A stretch of DNA of 64,000 bases from UBA9619 sp964630665 (lineage in GTDB: Bacteria; Pseudomonadota; Gammaproteobacteria; Arenicellales; UBA868): positions 1 to 64,000 of the forward strand of contig CAZVVN010000003.1 in assembly GCA_964630665.1 (NCBI GenBank), given 5' to 3'. The translations under genes were made by a program, and so were the position numbers. Numbering within the stretch: position 1 is the first letter of the stretch; every line of letters starts with the position of its first letter. Below, piece after piece: positions 56,585-64,000 of this stretch. The notes below the pieces were generated by a model, which was given only the letters and a program-made list of their open reading frames with translations, was not told the origin of the DNA and made no database searches.

Positions 56585-58195
56585 TCAGCCGCCCGTTATC
56601 AGCTGTGCGGCTTTCTCGGCGATCATCAGGGTTGCTGCGTTGGTGTTGGCCGAGACCATGGTCGGCATCACCGAGGCGTCAACCACCCGCAGGCCAGTCA
56701 TGCCGTGCAGTGTCAACTCGGGATCCACGACCGCCAGAGCATCCCGGCCCATCCGGCAGGTGCTCACCGGGTGATAGACCGTGCTGCCTGTCGAGGCCGC
56801 GTAGGTTAGCAGATCGTCATCGCTTTCACAGGCGATACCCGGCGAGAGCTCGGGGCCGCGGTCCGGAGCGAGGGCCGCGGTCTGCAGAAATCGACGGCAC
56901 CACTTAAGACCCTGCACGATGGTTTTGCGGTCGTGCTCTGTGTCCAGATAGTTGGGCTGGATCGCCGGTGCGTCCCGGGTGTCAGCAGAGCGGGCGTGCA
57001 CATGGCCGCGACTCGTTGGCACCGTTTGCCATACGCCGCAGGTCATCCCCGGCTCGTCCTGCAGCCGGCTGACCGGCCCGGTCGAGTCGGCGTAGCTTGC
57101 CGGAGTGAAGACAAACTGCAGGTCCGGTCGGGCAAGCCCCGGGGCGGAGCGGGCAAAGGCAAAAGCGTGTGCCGGACTGAAGGCCAGAAGGCCGCTACCC
57201 GAGGTATACCAGCGAATGGCTTCCCAGCACAGCCGCCAGCCACGCGCGCGGTGGTTAAGGGTAATGGGGCGGTTGAGACGGCGGCTGACCCGCACCGCAT
57301 AGTGGTCCTGCAGTCCTTCGCCGACCCCGGGGGATTCGTGAACTACGGGGATGCCGAGTTTCTGCAGCAACGCACCGGGCCCGATTCCCGAGACCTGCAG
57401 CAGCTGCGGCGAGGCGATCGCCCCACCACAGAGCAGGACCTCACGGCGGGCTACGGCCTGTCGAGTGCGACCGTCCTGGTGGTAGCTGACGCCGGTGACC
57501 TGACGTCCGGCACACTCGAGGCGGGTCACCTGTGCGCGGGTCTTGAGTGTCAGGTTGGCCCGTTCCAGAACCGGATGCAGAAAAGCCACCGCTGCGCTGT
57601 GCCGGCGGCCGGCGCGAATCATCCGCTGGTAATACCCGGCGCCCGCCTGGTCGGCACCGTTGTAGTCGGGGTTGCGCGGCAGGCCGAGCCCGACGGCCCC
57701 TTCGATGAAGGCCTCGCACAGCGGGTGCCGCTCGTGGATGTCCGAGACGTGCTGGGGGCCGCCGCTGCCGTGATAGGCATCGGCCCCGGTGGAGCGGTCT
57801 TCCTGGGCCTTGAACAAGGGCAGTACGTCGGCGTAGGACCAGCCCGTGTTGCCGAGTGCCGCCCAGGTGTCGTAGTCCTCGGCCTGGCCGCGCACGTACA
57901 GGTGCCCCGAGATCGAACTCGAACCTCCCAGCACTTTGCCGCGGGGAAAGAAGATCGACCGGTTGCCGGCCGCGGGCACCGGCTCGGTCTCGAAGCACCA
58001 GTTGAAGCGCGGGTCGGTGAAGGTCTTTATGAAGGCCGCCGGGATGTGAATGTATGGGTGGCGGTCCCCACCGCCGGCCTCGAGCAGCAGTACGGTGGTG
58101 TTCGGCCGCGCCGACAGCCGGTTGGCCAGCACACAGCCCGCCGAGCCCGCGCCGACGATTATGAAGTCAAAGGTCTCTGCACCTGTTCTGCTCAT
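56585..58195 (-). CDS. GMC family FAD-dependent oxidoreductase (choline/alcohol dehydrogenase-like)
   Basis: A 536-residue glucose-methanol-choline oxidoreductase. FAD motif VGAGSAG (14-20) then LLLEAGG; signature GGSSSISGHLYVRGQ; catalytic His about 475 (YHPVSTCRMG) and Asn about 517 (SANTNAATLM). It oxidises a primary alcohol or polyol, usually passing electrons to quinone. ATG at 58195 directly follows the TauD-type gene's stop (58196), so translation is probably coupled. The dioxygenase upstream could create the hydroxyl it oxidises. Confidence 0.9.
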   Translation of the reverse strand: MSRTGAETFDFIIVGAGSAGCVLANRLSARPNTTVLLLEAGGGDRHPYIHIPAAFIKTFTDPRFNWCFETEPVPAAGNRSIFFPRGKVLGGSSSISGHLYVRGQAEDYDTWAALGNTGWSYADVLPLFKAQEDRSTGADAYHGSGGPQHVSDIHERHPLCEAFIEGAVGLGLPRNPDYNGADQAGAGYYQRMIRAGRRHSAAVAFLHPVLERANLTLKTRAQVTRLECAGRQVTGVSYHQDGRTRQAVARREVLLCGGAIASPQLLQVSGIGPGALLQKLGIPVVHESPGVGEGLQDHYAVRVSRRLNRPITLNHRARGWRLCWEAIRWYTSGSGLLAFSPAHAFAFARSAPGLARPDLQFVFTPASYADSTGPVSRLQDEPGMTCGVWQTVPTSRGHVHARSADTRDAPAIQPNYLDTEHDRKTIVQGLKWCRRFLQTAALAPDRGPELSPGIACESDDDLLTYAASTGSTVYHPVSTCRMGRDALAVVDPELTLHGMTGLRVVDASVMPTMVSANTNAATLMIAEKAAQLITGG

Positions 58196-59059
58196 TCAGC
58201 GCTCGGGCAGGGTCGGGGCCGTTCCGGCAACGGTGGTCCGTACCAGGCAGCGGCGCTCGCGGTCGTCATTGTATGGCGTGCCGCGGTGAATCACGCAGCG
58301 GTTGTCCCACATCACGAGGTCGTGGCGCCGCCAGTGGTGGCTGTAGATGAACTGGGCCTGGGTGGCAAAGCCCATCAGCGAGTCGATCAGGCGGTCGCTG
58401 TCTGCTGCGGAGAGACCTTCGATGTGGCTGACGTGAGAGCCGATGTACAGCGAGCGGCCGAGTTCCGATCCGTGGCCGAGCACCAGGGCCTGTCGAACCG
58501 GCGGTACTTCGGCGCGTTCGGCATCGGTCATGAGCCCGGCGTTCACCTGCGCCCGGGAGTGGGCGAAATCGTGGACCGCAACGCGGTCTTCGACCTTTGC
58601 CTTGAGGTCCGCCGGCAGCGCCGCGTAGACGGCCCGCATGTTGATGAACTCGGTGTTGCCCCCGCGCCCCGGGACTTCCCGCGCCGAGAGGATCGATGTC
58701 CCAGCCGGCACCGGCTTGAAGGAACTGTCTGCGTGCCACAGGCGGTTGGCCTGACCGATCAGGTTCTGGCGGTGATCGGAGGGCAGTACCGCGCCGTCCG
58801 GTCCGATGTTAGTCAGTCGGACCTGGCGGGTGCCCGCCCCGTCACTGCCGGTCTTGGTGATCTCCAGCGGACCGAAGCGCTCGCTGAATGCGATCTGCTG
58901 CTCGTCGGTCAGGCCCTGGCCGGGAAAGACCAGCAATGCATGTTGCCTGAACTGTGCGAGGATCTCGACGAACAGAGCGTTGTCGATCGGCTGCCCGAGA
59001 TCCAGTCCGTCGATCCGTGCGCCGAGGGTGTCGTGCAGAAGGTGAGGTTCCAGTGCCAT
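58196..59059 (-). CDS. TauD/TfdA family dioxygenase
   Basis: A 287-residue Fe(II)/2-oxoglutarate dioxygenase. The iron triad is His109, Asp111 (RLWHADSSF) and His258 (VIHRGTPYN), with the 2-oxoglutarate Arg about 274. HALLVFPGQGLTDEQQIAFSERFG is the family N-terminal hallmark and supports the ATG at 59059. Relatives cleave taurine, 2,4-D and similar acids. The gene abuts the GMC oxidoreductase and follows the DMT carrier in the same direction. Substrate unknown. Confidence 0.89.
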   Translation of the reverse strand: MALEPHLLHDTLGARIDGLDLGQPIDNALFVEILAQFRQHALLVFPGQGLTDEQQIAFSERFGPLEITKTGSDGAGTRQVRLTNIGPDGAVLPSDHRQNLIGQANRLWHADSSFKPVPAGTSILSAREVPGRGGNTEFINMRAVYAALPADLKAKVEDRVAVHDFAHSRAQVNAGLMTDAERAEVPPVRQALVLGHGSELGRSLYIGSHVSHIEGLSAADSDRLIDSLMGFATQAQFIYSHHWRRHDLVMWDNRCVIHRGTPYNDDRERRCLVRTTVAGTAPTLPER

Positions 59060-59126
59060 AAGGTGATCAAGTCTACCGTGCAGACAATGGCAGACCGCCT
59101 TGTTTTTGGATGTTTGGCTTTTCGGC

Positions 59127-60017
59127 CTAGATCTCGGCGGTTGGATGGCTCGGTGCTGCAGCGGTCTCCCGGTACAGCACATAGCAGCCCGCCATGATGA
59201 TGACGGCACTGCCGACCAGGGTGTTGAGCGTCGGCACGTCATCGAACAGCAGGTAGCCGAGGACAGCGACGAAGATCAGCTTGGTGTAATTGAACGGTGC
59301 GATCAGCGAGGCCTGCGCCCGACGGAAGGCCTCGACCAGGCACAGATGCGCCGTAGCACCGAGGATTCCGGTGGCAAAGAACACCAGCCAGTGTTCGGGC
59401 TGGGGTTCGCGCCAGAAGAAGATGACCACCAGTGTGCTCCAGAATACGCCGCCCAGGCCCGTATAGAACAATATGGTATGGGTGCTTTCACTTGCCGTCA
59501 TCATCCGCGTGATGATCTGGTAGAGCGCAAAGCAGACCGCCCCGATCAGCGGCATGATCACCGCCCAGTGCCAGATCCCGCCGCCGGGGCGCACGATAAT
59601 GGCCACTCCGATCAGTCCCACGATGACCGCCAGCCAGCGGTGAAACCCCACCTGCTCCTTGAGCAATACTACGGAAAGCGCGGTAATGAACAGCGGCGCC
59701 ATGAAGCCGATGGCCGTCGCATCAGTGAGCGGCAGGTAGGTCAGGCCGACGAACAGCGACATAATCGACCCGACCAGGAGAGCCGAGCGCAGCCACAGCA
59801 GTAGCGGCCGGCTGGTACGGGTAAGATCACGCCAGCCGACCCGGCGCACACTGTAATAAAAGCAAAGCGCCGTAAGGATACCGATAAAGTAACCCCACAC
59901 CAGCTGTACCGCGTGCAGTTCGTCGGTGAAAGCCTTGCAGGTCGCATCGACGACCGAGATGAACGCGATCGAGGCGATCATCAGGGCGATCGCAAGAGTC
60001 GGCCGGGAGTCGTTCAA
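59127..60017 (-). CDS. DMT family transporter (EamA domain)
   Basis: A 296-residue inner-membrane protein with about ten hydrophobic segments and two EamA repeats; for example LIASIAFISVVDA, YFIGILTALCFYY and TAIGFMAPLFITALSVVLL. The second half holds AFRRAQASLIAPFNYTKLIF and VGSAVIIMAGCYVLY. Members export or import amino acids, nucleotide sugars or other metabolites. Start TTG at 60017 keeps the first helix intact; an ATG ten residues in would shorten it. The only transporter within the 13-gene run. Confidence 0.87.
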   Translation of the reverse strand: MNDSRPTLAIALMIASIAFISVVDATCKAFTDELHAVQLVWGYFIGILTALCFYYSVRRVGWRDLTRTSRPLLLWLRSALLVGSIMSLFVGLTYLPLTDATAIGFMAPLFITALSVVLLKEQVGFHRWLAVIVGLIGVAIIVRPGGGIWHWAVIMPLIGAVCFALYQIITRMMTASESTHTILFYTGLGGVFWSTLVVIFFWREPQPEHWLVFFATGILGATAHLCLVEAFRRAQASLIAPFNYTKLIFVAVLGYLLFDDVPTLNTLVGSAVIIMAGCYVLYRETAAAPSHPTAEI

Positions 60018-60044
60018 GATCGTGGGTTCAGGCTGTCAGTCAGG

Positions 60045-60941
60045 TCAAGTTCTATTTTCATTCATCCCCAGAATAGACCCCCCGGCTTCGGTCGCTGCCT
60101 CGCGTACCGGCCAGCGGCCCGAGCGGACCTGGATGAGGAACTGGTCGACCGCCTGATTGAATTCGTCCGGCGCCTCCAGGTTGATGGTGTGCCCGGCATT
60201 GGCGAGCGTGACCAGGGCGGAACTGCGGATCAGGCGTTTCATGAACACCCCGGGAATCAGGCAGGGCTCGTCCTCGTCGCCGGTCAGGATCAGGGTCGCT
60301 ACGGTGAGCTGTCGCATCTGTTCTTCAAGGTCGAAGAGCGATGGCCGGCGGGCCTGCACCCCGCGCATGGTCAGAACCGAGCCCCGGATCGAATGCTCTG
60401 CCAGCTGGTTCCTGAATTCCAGCCAGCCGCGTGGGTCCTTGCTCTTGAACTGCACGCGGGTCGGGCCCTCGGCATATTTGTCGGCGAACGCTTCGTTGGA
60501 GAACTCTTCGATGAAACTGGCTGTCGCTTCAGCCTCTGCCCGGAACTGATCCTGCATGTTCTTTTCCGCACCATAGCCGCAGCCGGCAACCACCAGTGAC
60601 AGAGCGCGCTCGGGGTGATGCAGACCAAAGTGCAGGGTGGCGAAACCACCCATCGACAGCCCGCAGACGTGGGCCTTGTCGAAACCACAGTGATCCAGGA
60701 TGGCCAGAATGTCGAGGCGGGCCCGGTCCTGCGAGTATTGCTCCAATTCGTCGGGGATGTCCGAGGGCGGGTAGCCCCGCGCGGCATAGGTCACGCACTG
60801 GTAGCGACGGCCGAAATAGCGCATCTGGGGCTCCCAGCTGCGGTGGTCGCCCGCATACTCGTGCACGAACACCAGTGGTTCACCGGCACCGGTGATCTCG
60901 TAGTGCAGCTTGATCCCATCGTCAGTTGTGGCATACGGCAT
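60045..60941 (-). CDS. Alpha/beta hydrolase
   Basis: A 298-residue alpha/beta-hydrolase. GLSMGG with nucleophile Ser96, an acidic residue in TGDEDEP, and the His in ANAGHTINLEAP complete the triad; VFVHEYAGDHRSWEPQM holds the oxyanion loop and YAARGYPPSDIP follows. The overall pattern resembles enol-lactonases and C-C hydrolases. ATG at 60941. Lies between the ketopantoate-reductase-like gene and the DMT carrier. Substrate unknown. Confidence 0.86.
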   Translation of the reverse strand: MPYATTDDGIKLHYEITGAGEPLVFVHEYAGDHRSWEPQMRYFGRRYQCVTYAARGYPPSDIPDELEQYSQDRARLDILAILDHCGFDKAHVCGLSMGGFATLHFGLHHPERALSLVVAGCGYGAEKNMQDQFRAEAEATASFIEEFSNEAFADKYAEGPTRVQFKSKDPRGWLEFRNQLAEHSIRGSVLTMRGVQARRPSLFDLEEQMRQLTVATLILTGDEDEPCLIPGVFMKRLIRSSALVTLANAGHTINLEAPDEFNQAVDQFLIQVRSGRWPVREAATEAGGSILGMNENRT

Positions 60942-60988
60942 GGTCGAGGCCCTCCAAAGAAAAACTTGAGTGATTGTTTGGTTGCAAC

Positions 60989-61969
60989 CTATGTATCAGC
61001 CTGGCCGCTGGCTTCCAGGGCCTGGTAGTCGATCGGCGGCCCGTGAAGGGCCTGGATCAGCTGAGCATTGCGGGCTTTGACAAGCAGGGTCAGCGCCTGG
61101 TTGAACGGAGTGTCGACGCCCAGCCTCTGGCCCTCTCGCACCACGGCGCCGTTCAGCGAATCGATCTCAGTCGCCAGTCCGGCGTCCATGTGTTGCAGCA
61201 TCGACGGGCGATTGAACAGCCGTCCGGTAAACCCTTCCACCGCGGCCCTGGGGTCCGTGTCGCCCAGCGAGATACCCCTGGCCTGGACCACTTCAAGCAC
61301 TTCTTCCAGGATCACCTGCTGGAAGTCTCTGGCGGGCTCGCTGGCACCGATCTCCCCGGTTCGAAGCCCGGTGATGGCACTGACCGGATTGACTGCGCAG
61401 TTAAGTACGAACTTGCTCCAGATAACGCTTTCGATGTCTTCGGCGATGCTCACGTCGAATCCGGCTCCGGTCAGCAGGTCGTCTAACTGCCGAATACGCC
61501 CGCTGTCTGCGCCGTTCAGTTCGCCGATGAACGTGCGACCGGCATTGGTGTGATCGGAACGGCCCGGTGCCGGTGAGGCCGCGCTGTGGTAGCTGATCCC
61601 GCCGGCAACCCGTGCCGGGCCGAGCACATCCTGCAGGGTCTCGACGTTGCCGATGCCGTTCTGAAAAGTAATCGCCCAGGCGCCATCTGCCGACAGTACC
61701 TTCTGTGCGTGTAGTGCCGCGTTGCCGGTGTTATTGGTGTCGGTGTGAATGAATGCGATATCGGCCGGCGCGAAATCGGCTGGATTGATCGAAGCGGGCC
61801 CCGCGATCCAGTGTTCGCCGTCGACTCCGGTCAAGTGCAGGCCGTCCCGGTTGATGTTGTCGACCACGTCTTGCCGATTGTCGACGAACGACACGTCCTG
61901 GCCCGCCCTGATGAGTCGGGCGCCGTACAGGCCGCCCATCGCGCCGGCACCGATGATGCAGATTTTCAT
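60989..61969 (-). CDS. 2-dehydropantoate 2-reductase family protein
   Basis: A 326-residue PanE-like NADPH-dependent reductase. The cofactor motif is IIGAGAMGGLYGARL (5-19), the catalytic Lys is Lys186 (WSKFVLNCAVNPVSA), and the Asn/Glu of the C-terminal domain appear in SLNGAVVREG. ATG at 61969. PanE reduces ketopantoate in pantothenate synthesis, but panB/panC are not nearby and paralogues in catabolic operons reduce other 2-oxo acids. I therefore do not give the pan symbol. Second gene of the 13-gene run. Confidence 0.87.
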   Translation of the reverse strand: MKICIIGAGAMGGLYGARLIRAGQDVSFVDNRQDVVDNINRDGLHLTGVDGEHWIAGPASINPADFAPADIAFIHTDTNNTGNAALHAQKVLSADGAWAITFQNGIGNVETLQDVLGPARVAGGISYHSAASPAPGRSDHTNAGRTFIGELNGADSGRIRQLDDLLTGAGFDVSIAEDIESVIWSKFVLNCAVNPVSAITGLRTGEIGASEPARDFQQVILEEVLEVVQARGISLGDTDPRAAVEGFTGRLFNRPSMLQHMDAGLATEIDSLNGAVVREGQRLGVDTPFNQALTLLVKARNAQLIQALHGPPIDYQALEASGQADT

Positions 61970-62032
61970 AACGCGAGAGCAGTCCTTGCCCTGACCCGGT
62001 TGCAGGCGGTTGCTGCTACGGGTGCGGGGTGG

Positions 62033-62902
62033 TTAGAGGGTTTGGCCGACGTAGCGGAATATGTTAGTCGCATCGCTGTGGGGCGACAACGCTGTGAAGG
62101 CACCCCAGAGGTCGACCACCGTCTGGCTGACCCTGCCGGGTGCACCCAGTTCCTGACAACGTTCCAGGTAGAGCGAGATGTCCTTGTACATCAGCGAGTT
62201 GCTGAAGCCGGTGTTGTACTCGCCGCTGGCCACCTGGCGGGGGATTTTGTCGAGGGTCGCCGTGTTCATGCCGGTGGAGACATTGATCACATCACACATC
62301 TGGGTCAACTCCAGGCCGTGGGCCTGGCCGAAAAGAAGTGCTTCGCTGGAGGCCGCGAGTGCCGTGGCTGAGAGAAAATTGTTCAGGATCTTCAGGACCT
62401 GCGCTTGGCCCGGTTCAGGTCCGATGAAGAACTGGTTAGCGCTGAAGGTGGCGAGTGCCGGGTGGACCCGGTCGTACAGCGCCCGGGACCCCGCGCACAT
62501 TACGGCCAGGGTGCCCGCTTTGGCGCCGTGTACACCGCCGGAAACTGGACTGTCCAGGTAGCGGAGCGGGGTGCCGGCCAGTTGCCGGGAGATTTCCTGA
62601 CTGGTCTTCGGGCCGATGGTCGAGGTGTCGATGACCGTCACCGCATCGGGCAGTGACAGTTCGAGCAACCCGGCGAGGAATGCCTGTACCACCTTGCCAT
62701 CCGGCAGGCTCAGCAGCAGGGTGTCGGTTCTCGCCAGTGCCGCCGCCGCATCGGCCACGTAGGTGAGTCCCTCGGCAGTCTCCCAGCGGGCCTGGTCGAT
62801 CTCGACTCCGGTAACAGGGTAACCCCCTTTGACCAGATTCAATGCGATGGGCAGACCCATGTTTCCCAGGCCGACAACGCCGATGGTGTTTCCTTCAGTC
62901 AT
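62033..62902 (-). CDS. 3-hydroxyisobutyrate dehydrogenase family oxidoreductase
   Basis: A 289-residue beta-hydroxyacid dehydrogenase. GLGNMGLPIALNL (11-23) binds NAD(P); LDSPVSGGVHGAKAGTL (116-132) is the substrate loop; the catalytic Lys is Lys171 (VLKILNNFLSAT). All family residues are present. ATG at 62902. Relatives oxidise 3-hydroxyisobutyrate or reduce tartronate semialdehyde/succinic semialdehyde. First gene of the 13-gene minus-strand run; divergent from the lactonase-like gene at 63131. Confidence 0.89.
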   Translation of the reverse strand: MTEGNTIGVVGLGNMGLPIALNLVKGGYPVTGVEIDQARWETAEGLTYVADAAAALARTDTLLLSLPDGKVVQAFLAGLLELSLPDAVTVIDTSTIGPKTSQEISRQLAGTPLRYLDSPVSGGVHGAKAGTLAVMCAGSRALYDRVHPALATFSANQFFIGPEPGQAQVLKILNNFLSATALAASSEALLFGQAHGLELTQMCDVINVSTGMNTATLDKIPRQVASGEYNTGFSNSLMYKDISLYLERCQELGAPGRVSQTVVDLWGAFTALSPHSDATNIFRYVGQTL

Positions 62903-63130
62903 ACTTCGTCCTCACTGCCGGTTGTGGATAGTACAGCGCCTGGTGACAGGCATTCGAGATGCAGATCATCATGCCACGGCGGGATCGAAATATCACCACA
63001 GCCCGGCACAGGCAGGGTCGTTCTGCAGTCGGAGTGTCCCGTGCCAGCGGGGTTGTCTGGCTGTAGACTTGACTGTCGGCGGGCCTAGCGCCGTTTCTGA
63101 TCAAGGCCCTCGAATACCGGAGAAACTATC

Positions 63131-63973
63131 ATGGCCGACCCGGAGTCTTACGAAGTCTTCGCCCTGTGTTATGCCGTGCGCTCGAATCGAAAACGCCACG
63201 AGAATTTCATCGTCAGCGGTTGGACAGACCCTGAACACGACCACGATCAGCCGATTGCTTACTATATCTGGGTGTTACGTAACAGCAACCGGACCATTGT
63301 GGTCGACACCGGCTTCGACCGGGCCGAGTGGACCAGGCGGACTGAGGGCTCCAACGGTACCTGGGTATGTGAGTACGGTGACTCGCCCGCCGAGGGTCTG
63401 GCCATGCTGGGTATCGACTCGCGCGAGGTGAGTGATGTCATCGTGACCCACCTTCACTACGACCACGCCGGCTCACTGGAAGACTTTCCAGCCGCCCGAT
63501 TCCATCTGCAGGAACTCGAGATGCAGTACGCGACCGGGCCGCACATGACCCAGGGTTACTTTGCCGGTGCCTACACCGTGGACCACATCGTTGAGATGGT
63601 GCGCCAGGTGTTTCGTGGCAGGGTGGTGTTTCACAGCGGCGACAGTGAACTCGCGCCCGGTGTGACGGTCCACCATATCGGCGGTCACACTATGGGTCTG
63701 CAGTGCGTGCGGGTCATGACCGAGCGCGGCTGGGTGGTGCTGGCGAGCGATGCCAGCCACTTTTACGCCAACTTCGAGGACGCTGCGCCGTTTCCACTGG
63801 TCTACAATGTCTCTGACATGCTGCAGGGTTTCAAGCGCCTGGTGGCGCTCGCCAGTACCCCGGATCACGTGGTGCCGGGCCATGACCCGCTGGTGATGAG
63901 CCGATACCCCGGCGCGGATACACCGGGTATCGGCCAGACGGTGCGGCTCGACCTCGACCCGCAAAAGAGCTAA
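63131..63973 (+). CDS. N-acyl homoserine lactonase family/metallo-beta-lactamase-fold protein
   Basis: A 280-residue zinc hydrolase. The metal motif THLHYDHAG places His107, His109, Asp111 and His112; VHHIGGHTMG and LASDASHFYANFE carry the later His and Asp. The family includes quorum-quenching AHL lactonases, but many members hydrolyse other lactones or esters. GGAG precedes the ATG at 63131. Divergent from the 13-gene run and followed by a strong hairpin. In this catabolic setting lactone substrates from metabolism are as likely as signal molecules. Confidence 0.85.
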   Translation: MADPESYEVFALCYAVRSNRKRHENFIVSGWTDPEHDHDQPIAYYIWVLRNSNRTIVVDTGFDRAEWTRRTEGSNGTWVCEYGDSPAEGLAMLGIDSREVSDVIVTHLHYDHAGSLEDFPAARFHLQELEMQYATGPHMTQGYFAGAYTVDHIVEMVRQVFRGRVVFHSGDSELAPGVTVHHIGGHTMGLQCVRVMTERGWVVLASDASHFYANFEDAAPFPLVYNVSDMLQGFKRLVALASTPDHVVPGHDPLVMSRYPGADTPGIGQTVRLDLDPQKS

Positions 63974-63975
63974 CC

Positions 63976-63996
63976 GAGGCGGAGGGTCTCCGCCTC
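63976..63996 (+). terminator. Strong GC-rich hairpin after the lactonase-like gene
   Basis: GAGGCGGAG, loop GGT, CTCCGCCTC: a perfect 9-bp stem two bases after the stop codon. A T-run cannot be judged because the window ends four bases later (AACT). Likely an intrinsic or hairpin-protected 3' end. Confidence 0.5.
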
Positions 63997-64000
63997 AACT

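Noticed and set aside
56933..59197. A 754-codon open frame on the plus strand
   Set aside because: Antisense to the GMC oxidoreductase and TauD dioxygenase genes, both of which carry complete catalytic motifs. Its translation lacks any family pattern; long antisense frames are expected at this GC content.
60989..61969. panE of pantothenate biosynthesis
   Set aside because: Family is right, but there are no panB/panC neighbours and the gene sits inside a catabolic run, so the specific symbol is not supported.

Overview
The window is GC-rich bacterial DNA, almost fully coding, and looks like a chromosomal catabolic region of a heterotrophic proteobacterium. Support for Proteobacteria: a single-chain indolepyruvate ferredoxin oxidoreductase, glutathione-linked enzymes (hydroxyacylglutathione hydrolase, glutathione S-transferase), an L-2-hydroxyglutarate oxidase, and many SDR, CoA-transferase and 2-hydroxyacid dehydrogenase paralogues. 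Class and genus cannot be fixed from sequence reading alone. No rRNA, tRNA, CRISPR, IS element or phage gene was seen, and none of the roughly 65 genes looks like a transcription regulator.

Layout. 1-3860 (-): SDR followed by indolepyruvate oxidoreductase, cut by the left edge. 4393-4958 (+): small membrane protein and NIPSNAP protein. 4996-7261 (-): COG3618 amidohydrolase plus enolase-superfamily enzyme. 7329-20151: alternating single genes and pairs (deacetylase-type amidohydrolase, aminotransferase, LhgO, aspartate dehydrogenase-like, SDR, 2-hydroxyacid dehydrogenase, IlvD/Edd dehydratase, FAH-type hydratase, aldo/keto reductase, MFS transporter, alpha/beta hydrolase). 20461-25692 (+): three-subunit xanthine-dehydrogenase-family molybdoenzyme, MoaD/ThiS-like protein and a divergent M24 protein. 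25744-33068: benzoylformate-decarboxylase-like enzyme, aminotransferase, Zn-alcohol dehydrogenase, enoyl-CoA hydratase, second mandelate-racemase-like enzyme and a DHDPS-family aldolase/lyase. 33100-40317 (-): seven-gene run (2-hydroxyacid dehydrogenase, LLM flavin enzyme, GloB, phytanoyl-CoA dioxygenase-like, Ldh/MDH2-type dehydrogenase, PdxA family, MDR reductase). 40425-47393 (+): SDR, 33-residue membrane peptide, DUF1932-type dehydrogenase, enol-lactonase-like hydrolase, SDR, signal-less periplasmic-binding-fold protein, CoA transferase and CoA-ester lyase. 47450-50487 (-): Rap1a/Tai-like secreted protein in an AT-richer patch, SnoaL-like protein, small hypothetical, enoyl-CoA hydratase and D-carbamoylase; the carbamoylase diverges from a hydantoin/Asp-Glu racemase (50739, +). 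51503-62902 (-): tightly packed 13-gene run from a 3-hydroxyisobutyrate-dehydrogenase-like enzyme to a split TPP decarboxylase. 63131-63973 (+): metallo-beta-lactamase lactonase-like protein followed by a strong hairpin.

How the genes fit together. Most enzymes act on 2-hydroxy/2-oxo acids, sugar acids and their lactones, or CoA esters: lactonase -> acid-sugar dehydratase (enolase or IlvD type) -> 2-keto-3-deoxy acid cleavage (FAH, DHDPS-like, HpcH aldolase) -> aldehyde/keto reduction (AKR, SDR, 2-hydroxyacid dehydrogenases). No complete named pathway can be assembled with certainty. The best leads for something undescribed are the signal-less binding-fold protein inside a CoA-dependent catabolic operon, the molybdoenzyme operon carrying its own ubiquitin-like sulfur-carrier protein and an M24 protein with an altered metal site, the 13-gene run ending in a split decarboxylase, and two SDRs lacking the catalytic tyrosine.
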